Assembly: GCA_964468645.1 (NCBI GenBank)
Contig: CAYXUU010000009.1
Span: forward strand, 1-64,000
DNA: 64,000 nucleotides
From: JAIOZK01 sp964468645
Lineage (GTDB): Bacteria; Bacteroidota; Bacteroidia; Bacteroidales; JAIOZK01
Reading direction: 5' to 3'
Shown: positions 16,305-23,118 of the stretch, in pieces
Position numbering within the stretch: position 1 is the first letter of the stretch
Layout: each line of letters opens with the position of its first letter
Program-made: the position numbers and the translations under genes
Notes under the pieces: generated by a model
Told to the model about the DNA's origin: nothing
Seen by the model: only the letters and a program-made list of their open reading frames with translations
Databases searched by the model: none

Positions 16305-17513
16305 TTGGAGAAAGATACCTTAATACCGGAGCATAGTATTAAATCAGGCCTGAACCAGGTCTGGCTCAAAGCAGCAATCGTTGGCGGATTATGGGCATCG
16401 GTTGAAATTATTGCAGGAAGTTTTCTTCATAACCTCAGAGTCCCCTTTGCCGGTTCAATACTTACACTTCAGGCTATTGTGCTGCTGGTAGCTTTTCACC
16501 GGCTGTGGCCTGTCAGGGGATTGATATGGAGGGCCGGCCTTATCTGTGCCCTGATGAAATCGATATCGCCAAGTTATGTTATCCTTGGCCCAATGAGCGG
16601 AATTTTCTTTGAAGCCCTGTTGCTTGAGTTTGGCATAATTCTCCTCGGTACCAATATGGCCGGTTACCTCCTTGGTGGCGCGATCGGTTTGCTGAGCTCT
16701 TTCATTCATAAGATAATTACCTTGCTGATCATGTATGGATTTAATATTGTTGACCTTTATAAAAATGTTTACCTGTATATAGCCAGGCAGGTAAATGTTC
16801 AGGATGCAGATCCATGGGTCCTTATCTGGGCTTTTGTGATTGTTTATGTTGTCGTCGGAATGCTTGCCGCATCTATTGGGTGGTATATCGGGAAAAAATC
16901 TAAAATACCCGGAGCTGGAATACCAATACCAATGACAAAGAAGATTGAACACAAAGAGTTTCTTGTTGCTGACAAAACACAGACATTCTCAATATGGTTG
17001 TTATTCTTACATGTTGTGATGATCCCTACGGGTTTGTTGCTGCTCAATTTTTTTAATATCTATCCCGCATTAACACTTATTGCTTTATACCTGGGCTTCT
17101 GTATCTGGTATTATAAGAGAGCGGTTCAAAGATTAAAGAAACCTGTATTCTGGATACAGTTATTTATCATTACCCTTCTTGCTGCAATGTTCTGGACAGG
17201 ATTTACAAAAGAGGGCCACTTTTTCGACCTCGAAGGATTATACATAGGCCTTGAGATGAATCTCAGGGCGGTATTTATTGTCATTGCCTTCTCAGCACTG
17301 AGTGTTGAATTGAGGAACCCCCTCGTGGAGACAGTATTTGAAAAAGGGAGGTTCAGGAATTTATACAAAGCCATGGGACTGGCTTTTGGCGCTTTGCCGG
17401 CAATGATGCAAAATATGCCCGGTCCGAAACAATTCTTCCGCAATCCGTTTACATGGTTTGCTTCTATCAATTCACAGGCCGATGGGTGGCTAAAAACATT
17501 CAGCCAGAAATGA
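16305..17513 (+). CDS. Polytopic membrane protein, possible fused ECF-type S/T permease
   Basis: A 402-residue inner-membrane protein with about 10-11 hydrophobic helices. The start is a TTG at 16305. The first half (about 20-200) resembles an ECF substrate-binding component: a short basic N-terminus, helices rich in small residues and a G-G-A-I-G-L-L-S-S turn. The second half (about 225-395) is reminiscent of the EcfT/CbiQ transmembrane component, with G-L-E-M-N-L-R-A-V near residue 313 and a following cytoplasmic coupling-like segment. I do not recognise a named family. Its position after mobA/mobB hints at a metal or cofactor-precursor substrate, but this is inference; no ECF ATPase gene is adjacent. 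Confidence 0.55.
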   Translation: MEKDTLIPEHSIKSGLNQVWLKAAIVGGLWASVEIIAGSFLHNLRVPFAGSILTLQAIVLLVAFHRLWPVRGLIWRAGLICALMKSISPSYVILGPMSGIFFEALLLEFGIILLGTNMAGYLLGGAIGLLSSFIHKIITLLIMYGFNIVDLYKNVYLYIARQVNVQDADPWVLIWAFVIVYVVVGMLAASIGWYIGKKSKIPGAGIPIPMTKKIEHKEFLVADKTQTFSIWLLFLHVVMIPTGLLLLNFFNIYPALTLIALYLGFCIWYYKRAVQRLKKPVFWIQLFIITLLAAMFWTGFTKEGHFFDLEGLYIGLEMNLRAVFIVIAFSALSVELRNPLVETVFEKGRFRNLYKAMGLAFGALPAMMQNMPGPKQFFRNPFTWFASINSQADGWLKTFSQK

Positions 17514-18567
17514 AACTACAGGGTTAATCATAACCTTTGATTAGAGATTTCATTCTAAATCCGATCTGAAATCTTCAAATGGTGTTCGGTGTTTAAAAAA
17601 TAAGGATGTATGGTAATATCATTCTGTAGATAAGAAATTACCTTTTCCTGACTTCGTCACCACTTAAAAAATCACCTTTAAGTATCTGGTAATCTGTATT
17701 TGCTTTTGGAGAATTGGTGTTCAGCGTATGGTTTTTGGTTCTTTTAACTATGTTTTTATTCTTTTCTGTTGTCCTTTTTTCTTGATAAAAAAGAACGAAA
17801 AAATCAAGGCTTCCTATAATTTTGAGACAAGACTACGGAACCATTTCCGCCACGCAATCCAAGATGATCCTATGCAAACTAATGATTCTAATAGTATATT
17901 ATGCCAGGCAGGATCATTTACGGATTGCTTATACCTAAAATCCGTAAACTACATTGTGGTGAAATGCTTCTTTGTCTTGTAATCAAAATTATAGAAGGCC
18001 GGTCCCAAACCGCAAAGAAATTAATATATGGTAAAGGTTGTGGAATTGATAAGTAGAAACTATGACAGCCAGATGCAAGGGCATGAACCGCTACTTGGGT
18101 TTATAGGGAATTAGAACTAATGTATAATCGAAGGTAGGACCGGCCTTTTAAAAATCGACGATCCCGACGTTAGGAGGGGAAAAATAGAAATGTGAAGCGT
18201 AAAAATGAATTCGTGTGAGATGCAGTTTTTTGTGAAATTATCAGATAGATCAGTCCTGTTGAACCTGGTTCGACATAATCAGATATTGACTCGAATTGTT
18301 TAGCGGAACATTTCTATTTTTAGTCGATTTTTAAGAAGCCTTGAATTTTTGTTACTTTTTTTTCAAGAAAAAAGTAAAATAAATCACAACTAATCCTAAA
18401 ATAAACAAGAAAACAGAACTACGTATTCTGATAAAAAAACCCATATTGAAAGAGATGGATGAAGACAAGAAATTGTAAAATAGCGTTATTGTTGAAAATT
18501 TCCAGGTGTCCCAATGACGAAGTGAAGTGTATGATAATATCATTCTGCAGATAAGAAATTACCTTTT
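17514..18567. other. Gene-free region with nested direct and inverted repeats
   Basis: About 1 kb with no credible gene. A 40-base sequence at 17607-17646 recurs in the same direction at 18528-18567 with two differences; the second copy abuts the stop of the cytochrome b/c gene. Inside are inverted repeats: 17775-17813 versus 18335-18374 (cttgataaaaaagaac type), and 18145-18194 versus 18309-18337, where one arm carries an extra 20-base insert. A shorter pair, ggccggtcc near 17999 and ggaccggcc near 18137, is nested too. It looks like a remnant of a non-autonomous mobile element between direct repeats. Confidence 0.6.
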
Positions 18568-21306
18568 TTACCAGGCTGGTAAGATGCATTGCTGATTTTT
18601 ACGTTTTAGTACCTCTTCGAAATCGTCAAGGCTGGAAAGCATTACTACTGAATCTTCATCATGACATGTGAGACATGCCCCAACTGTCAATATTCTTTGT
18701 TGCTCTTCTATTGTAAATGGTCTGTGATTTTCGCGGGTTGACACGTTTCTTATCCTTTCTGCCAGGAAACCTATCCACGCATCCTCAGGCAGGTGATCAT
18801 ATCTGTTCTTTGCAAATCTGGGCCTGAACCTCCACTTTCCTTCACCTTCTGTAATAATATATTCCAGTTGGCCACGGCCATATCCCAACGTATTGGGATC
18901 ATTATGGCATGATTTGCAACTACGTCCTTCACGAATAGTGGTATGTGGTGAAACCGGTGAGAACAGTCTGTGGAAAATTTCCGGATCATCCTTGTATTCT
19001 TCTGAGAATGATTCCATATCAATACTGAGTACCATCCCGGCTACAAAGGTTTCAATCCGTTTTCTGGTTGCAGTGTCTGATGTTGCTTCTTTTACGCCTA
19101 GCACAGGTTTATCTGCAAAATACGCACCAACATATTCAACCCATTCCCCGGTAATAAATTTGTTATCCAGCAGGTCATAACCCTCCGAATTCTTATCAAA
19201 AACATGATGGCAGCCGATACACTGTGGTGCCCATGATGCATGACAACTTTTACATGTCAGCGATGCATGAGATGCTCCGCGGGTGCAAATTTCTGCCGGG
19301 AATTTTATCAACAGGGTGTCACTGCTATTTTTGGTGATAAGCCAGGCTCTTTCCTCTTCATCAAGGTAAGTGTTCAGTAGTGGATATCCGGTTTCAGCAA
19401 CAGCTAAATATTTCCTTGTTTTATTCTTTTCCAATCCACGTAAATCTGCAATTTTTCTCGATTCATAATCAAAATCAGGATAAGTTATAATCCCCGGCTC
19501 AGCAACTGGATGACAATCTTCACATCGGATTTTTACCTGTTCCTCCTCATGCAAATAAAATGTTCCGTCACCCATCAATTCGTAGGAGTAATGGCAATCG
19601 ATACATTCCATCCCTAACTCATGATGGATATCTTCATGTATAAATGTAAAAACCCTGTGGTCATCCAGTATCCTGTATCCTTCCATTCCATATATCTCTG
19701 ACTCCTCAAGTTTGGTTTCATGCCAGCCTTCATAGTTAGTCGGGATCCTTCCCGAACGGCTATGGCATCCAAAACAATGATCATTAGTAACCTGAATGGA
19801 TAACTGTGGATGGAATTTAATATCCGTATCAACCGCTATCCTGTCATTATAAATTGAATCCAGCTCCTTTAAAGCCTGTTCCGAATAATTAATATGACAG
19901 GCATTACATCCTCCTCCGCGGCTTAGTTGATCGATCGGGCCATAAGCAGTTTTTGGATTTCCAAGATGACAGGAGGCACAAAGGTCACGAAGGTGTTTGT
20001 CAGCAGGGGTATGACCTATGTCTGTTATTCTGCTTTTATAAGATGGACCTGGTAATTCATTAAAAACATAGCGATCAACACTGACGATGCCACTTAGCGT
20101 TGTCATGAGGGAGTTGTCAATTCTGCTAACGATTTCAGGATGGCATTCAGCCGTACCGCATGTCCTCTCAACCTTATCAAAATTGCCGGGGATAAGAATC
20201 ATGTTGTTGTGCGCCTGTTTCTTATCGGGTGTAAAAGGATTACCGGCATGGCAGGAGACGCAACCAATGGCTTCAGGATTATGGGATTCAGTAAATCCTT
20301 TCATCTCAGCATGACATCCCATACAACCTTCACTTCTTCCGTTTATTACAGGAATATCAAGCATCAGGCTGTCATTACTGAATGAAGTAAAATTGATATA
20401 CTCAAAACTAAAGGCATGATCAGATTCGGTATCGGACCACTTCCATTCCCAGTTCTCACCCCTGAAGCAACATCCAATGATGGTAACAACCATATAGAAT
20501 ATAAAGAAAACAAAAAGCGCCCACTTCACTATCCTTGACCTGGAGTTTGAAAGTTTCGGGATGAAATAAATAATTATCAATAAGATTAAAATTGCAAGCA
20601 GGATATATCCGGGATGCCGCATCCAGTTAAGTACCTCCTGAAGACCAAGAAAATACCATGGCCCCTTGATAATAAAGTCATAGTTGTCGTGCAGTGGTGC
20701 CTGAAAAATATAACTGACGACAAGTATAATGATACTGCTGATGATAAAAGTCTTTGCCTTACCCCAGATAATTCTTGCATGCTCAAAATTGATGATAAAA
20801 AGGAAAATTGTGGCTGTAGCAATGTGATGAACATAAATCACCTGGTAATCTTCAGAGGGCCCAAGCAAGGCATAAGAAATAAAATTACCTGCCAGTGGAA
20901 TGCTTGCAATAAGGGAAGATAAAATTTCCCTCGCCTCCTGGGCATCGGTATCTGCCTTCAGGATGAAACCTGAGATCATAACATAGAAAATGGCAATTAT
21001 AGAAATGGTCAATCTCAGCCAGATCCCCTTTTTTACTCTGGTTTCGGTTGATTTGTAAAAATGATCCCAGAAATGAATGATGATAAAAACCAGGAAGAGC
21101 TGGGCACTCCAGTAATGGATATTTCTGAATAATACTGCAGCTGGATCGGTAAGAAGAAAATAACTGATTGATTCATAGGGATTTTTAACATCGTATGGAA
21201 TTACCAGAAAGATTCCTGATAAGCAACAAATAAGGAAAAATGCTGTGGCAATACCTCCAAAGGTGTCATAGTAAATGAATGATATTATTCTTCTGAGAGT
21301 ATTCAC
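18568..21306 (-). CDS. Cytochrome b fused to a dodecahaem c-type cytochrome
   Basis: A 912-residue fusion. Residues 1-280 form a cytochrome b/b6-like membrane domain with haem ligand pairs H64-x13-H78 and H161-x14-H176 and a Qo-like G-P-W-Y-F-L (215-220), where the usual Glu of PEWY is proline. Residues 328-882 lie outside the membrane and contain eleven C-x2-C-H haem sites plus one C-x4-C-H (C-G-T-A-E-C-H), twelve in total. It follows the Rieske gene by four bases, so quinol oxidation by a Rieske/cytochrome b unit feeding an attached haem wire is the natural reading. It has far more haems than the usual bc1 or b6f c-subunit. The final electron acceptor is unknown; proximity to the sulfur operon suggests a link. 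Confidence 0.85.
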   Translation of the reverse strand: MNTLRRIISFIYYDTFGGIATAFFLICCLSGIFLVIPYDVKNPYESISYFLLTDPAAVLFRNIHYWSAQLFLVFIIIHFWDHFYKSTETRVKKGIWLRLTISIIAIFYVMISGFILKADTDAQEAREILSSLIASIPLAGNFISYALLGPSEDYQVIYVHHIATATIFLFIINFEHARIIWGKAKTFIISSIIILVVSYIFQAPLHDNYDFIIKGPWYFLGLQEVLNWMRHPGYILLAILILLIIIYFIPKLSNSRSRIVKWALFVFFIFYMVVTIIGCCFRGENWEWKWSDTESDHAFSFEYINFTSFSNDSLMLDIPVINGRSEGCMGCHAEMKGFTESHNPEAIGCVSCHAGNPFTPDKKQAHNNMILIPGNFDKVERTCGTAECHPEIVSRIDNSLMTTLSGIVSVDRYVFNELPGPSYKSRITDIGHTPADKHLRDLCASCHLGNPKTAYGPIDQLSRGGGCNACHINYSEQALKELDSIYNDRIAVDTDIKFHPQLSIQVTNDHCFGCHSRSGRIPTNYEGWHETKLEESEIYGMEGYRILDDHRVFTFIHEDIHHELGMECIDCHYSYELMGDGTFYLHEEEQVKIRCEDCHPVAEPGIITYPDFDYESRKIADLRGLEKNKTRKYLAVAETGYPLLNTYLDEEERAWLITKNSSDTLLIKFPAEICTRGASHASLTCKSCHASWAPQCIGCHHVFDKNSEGYDLLDNKFITGEWVEYVGAYFADKPVLGVKEATSDTATRKRIETFVAGMVLSIDMESFSEEYKDDPEIFHRLFSPVSPHTTIREGRSCKSCHNDPNTLGYGRGQLEYIITEGEGKWRFRPRFAKNRYDHLPEDAWIGFLAERIRNVSTRENHRPFTIEEQQRILTVGACLTCHDEDSVVMLSSLDDFEEVLKRKNQQCILPAW

Positions 21307-21310
21307 GTTG

Positions 21311-21709
21311 TTATGACAATTTAATCCTTAGTTTGTTATTCTCCCTAATGAACCCCAATTGCTCAAGAGGCTTAATTGCCGGGCCCTTAACCGGCTGTCC
21401 CATCAAGTTGTATTCTGATCCATGACAGGGACATATCAGTTTTCCTTCTTTTTGTTGTTTTATAGTGCACCCCAGGTGTGTGCATCGGGAGGAAAATACG
21501 CTTGTACCCCATTTTGATTTATTGATAATGACAGGACCCATAATAGTAATACCATCTGCAATATCACCATCAATGACCACTTCCTTATTTCGGTTATACA
21601 GGGTTTTTGCTCTTTTTACCGAAATGGTCCAGAGATAAATGAAAAAGGCAATGATTAAAAATACACCCGCTTTCAGAAATTTTCTTCTTGATATTTTTTT
21701 CTTATTCAA
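21311..21709 (-). CDS. Rieske iron-sulfur protein
   Basis: A 132-residue membrane-anchored Rieske protein. The N-terminus has a twin-arginine motif, S-R-R-K-F-L-K, and one transmembrane helix (about 14-30), as expected for Tat-dependent insertion. The [2Fe-2S] site is complete: C76-T-H78-L-G-C81 and C93-P-C95-H96-G-S, with C81 and C95 available for the usual disulfide. It is compact compared with bc1 Rieske proteins (about 180-200), keeping the cluster fold only. It is first in an operon with the cytochrome b/c fusion and would take electrons from quinol at the Qo site and pass them to c haems. A tatC gene lies at 29366-30214. Confidence 0.9.
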   Translation of the reverse strand: MNKKKISRRKFLKAGVFLIIAFFIYLWTISVKRAKTLYNRNKEVVIDGDIADGITIMGPVIINKSKWGTSVFSSRCTHLGCTIKQQKEGKLICPCHGSEYNLMGQPVKGPAIKPLEQLGFIRENNKLRIKLS

Positions 21710-21849
21710 GTAGCTCTTTGATAAACGTCCGGATGTAAAATTATCAAATTATCAGGAATGTACATAACGGGGGAAGTGTTGTAGAAATAGATCAGTATTG
21801 TTTAGAATACTTGTACCTTCCGCTAAGAAACAGTTTGTAAATCCAAAAT

Positions 21850-22057
21850 TACAAATCACTGCTGTCCGGGTAATTTAGAAATTACAATTAGATTCCTCGG
21901 CTATGCTCGGAATGATAAACATTTCAGAGCCTTTGGTGAGGGGGGTGAGGGTGGTGAAGCCGCCCCTCACCCCCCTCCCATACTGTCATAACCCTTGTCA
22001 TTCCGAGCATAGTCGGGGAACCTCCTGGTTTTTCCCTGACAGCAGTGATTACAAGCA
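21850..22057. repeat. Long imperfect palindrome
   Basis: Outer arms aatcactgctgtccggg and ccctgacagcagtgatt, middle arms cctcggctatgctcggaatga and tcattccgagcatagtcgggg, and inner arms ggtgaggggggtgagg and cctcacccccctcc can pair. This gives a cruciform-capable element of about 205 bases in the spacer between the Rieske gene (start 21709) and fnr (stop 22234). The rest of this 520-base spacer is A/T-rich and shows no gene. Confidence 0.7.
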
Positions 22058-22233
22058 TTAAAATTCCAACTTAACGAAGCAGTTTCATGAACACCTATAA
22101 ATCAAACATATTTGTGAATAAATAAATTCCAAATTCGAATAATCAATAACCAAAACATTTTAAATAAGCGTTTAGAATATGGTGTCGTTGTTATTTAAAT
22201 TAATAAAGTAGGGTTTGGATTTTAGACTTGGTC

Positions 22234-22926
22234 TCAGCTGAACTTACTGATTTGCTTCAATTTTTCTTTATTAAGGATGATCACCTGTTTGCCAGTTGTT
22301 TCAAGTATCCCTTCATTATTGAATTCCTTGATAATGCGTGATAAACTCTCCATCGACATGGAAGCAAGTTCTGCCATGTCTTTTCTCGAAAATGATAAAC
22401 GGAATTTATCCCGATTATAGATCTTTTCAGACAGATAAAGAATAAGGTCGGCAAAACGGCCAGGCATGTTTTTTTGCGAAAGGGAGAAAAAACGGTCGTA
22501 TGTACTAATCGTTGACTGGTTTATTATTTGGATAAGCTCGGAGGAGAATTTTGCATTCTCACGGGTAAATTTTCTGAATATACTGATATCGATGAGGCAT
22601 ACCGTAGAATCATCATATGCCACGGCGGAGTAATGAAAGATATTATCTCCAAATAATGAAGGTATCCCAATAAGATGACCTTTTGGAACAATGGCCAGTA
22701 CAAGATTCTTTTCCTTACCTTCAAGATAGATTTTTACCAGTCCTTTTTTAAGATAAAGGATATGTGAGGCGAAAGATCCCTGCTTGCATATGGTTTCCCC
22801 TTTATTGTAGTTTACTTCAAGACGCTTATTATCAGCTGTTTTTAATTCCGGCAGGGATAATTTTTTGAAACAGGATGATTTATTTGTGCAGTCGATACAA
22901 TTAACAGTTCTTAACGGAGTTGCCAT
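22234..22926 (-). CDS. fnr: FNR-type oxygen-sensing regulator
   Basis: A 230-residue Crp/Fnr protein with the full FNR cluster signature: C10-x2-C13-x5-C19 at the N-terminus and C110 internally, the same arrangement as E. coli FNR C20/C23/C29/C122. FNR binds a [4Fe-4S] cluster that is destroyed by oxygen; the intact form dimerises and binds DNA. The effector barrel (about 35-135), long helix and winged helix-turn-helix (about 168-215, recognition M-S-M-E-S-L-S-R) are all present. It is divergent from the Mo-oxidoreductase operon with a perfect inverted repeat in the shared spacer, making anaerobic control of that operon likely. Extra cysteine C47 has no assigned role. Confidence 0.85.
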   Translation of the reverse strand: MATPLRTVNCIDCTNKSSCFKKLSLPELKTADNKRLEVNYNKGETICKQGSFASHILYLKKGLVKIYLEGKEKNLVLAIVPKGHLIGIPSLFGDNIFHYSAVAYDDSTVCLIDISIFRKFTRENAKFSSELIQIINQSTISTYDRFFSLSQKNMPGRFADLILYLSEKIYNRDKFRLSFSRKDMAELASMSMESLSRIIKEFNNEGILETTGKQVIILNKEKLKQISKFS

Positions 22927-22957
22927 AAGAATTTCTTATCTTTGTTTATCAGAGTTG

Positions 22958-22965
22958 CAAAAGTA
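22958..22965 (-). promoter_or_regulatory. -7 box of the fnr gene
   Basis: On the minus strand TACTTTTG, followed by CAA, matches TAnnTTTG and lies about 30 bases before the fnr ATG. The same TACTTTTGCAA string occurs on the plus strand for the divergent operon at 23076. No ideally spaced -33 TTTG is present, which is compatible with an activator-dependent or autoregulated promoter. Confidence 0.35.
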
Positions 22966-22992
22966 GCAAATTTATACATACAAAAATGTTCT

Positions 22993-23013
22993 ATATCAAA
23001 TAAAATTTGATAT
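22993..23013. promoter_or_regulatory. Perfect inverted repeat, candidate FNR/Crp operator
   Basis: ATATCAAAT-AAA-ATTTGATAT is a perfect nine-base inverted repeat with a three-base spacer. It sits between the divergent fnr gene and the Mo-oxidoreductase operon. The half-sites contain ATCAA/TTGAT, the FNR half-site sequences, but in the opposite order to the E. coli box TTGAT-N4-ATCAA, so the binding protein is not certain. Confidence 0.5.
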
Positions 23014-23075
23014 GGTTTGTTTTTTTCTTTGACTAAGATGCCGATGAAAAGTCTTATACATATTTAATAACAAAG

Positions 23076-23083
23076 TACTTTTG
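23076..23083 (+). promoter_or_regulatory. -7 box of the Mo-oxidoreductase operon
   Basis: TACTTTTG, followed by CAA, matches TAnnTTTG and lies 35 bases before the ATG at 23119. No TTTG is found at the ideal upstream distance, consistent with activator dependence; the inverted repeat at 22993-23013 is about 63 bases further upstream. Confidence 0.4.
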
Positions 23084-23118
23084 CAATCTATAATATATAG
23101 ATATTTATATACATATTT

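Noticed and set aside
17728..17982. 84-codon frame in the repeat region
   Set aside because: It runs through an inverted repeat (17775-17813) and a low-complexity stretch; no start context, no recognisable domain, so no gene is called.
17990..18240. Group II intron remnant
   Set aside because: No domain V hairpin and no reverse transcriptase frame were present.
18352..18543. 63-codon minus-strand frame
   Set aside because: It lies across the other repeat arm and is A/T-rich with no family features.
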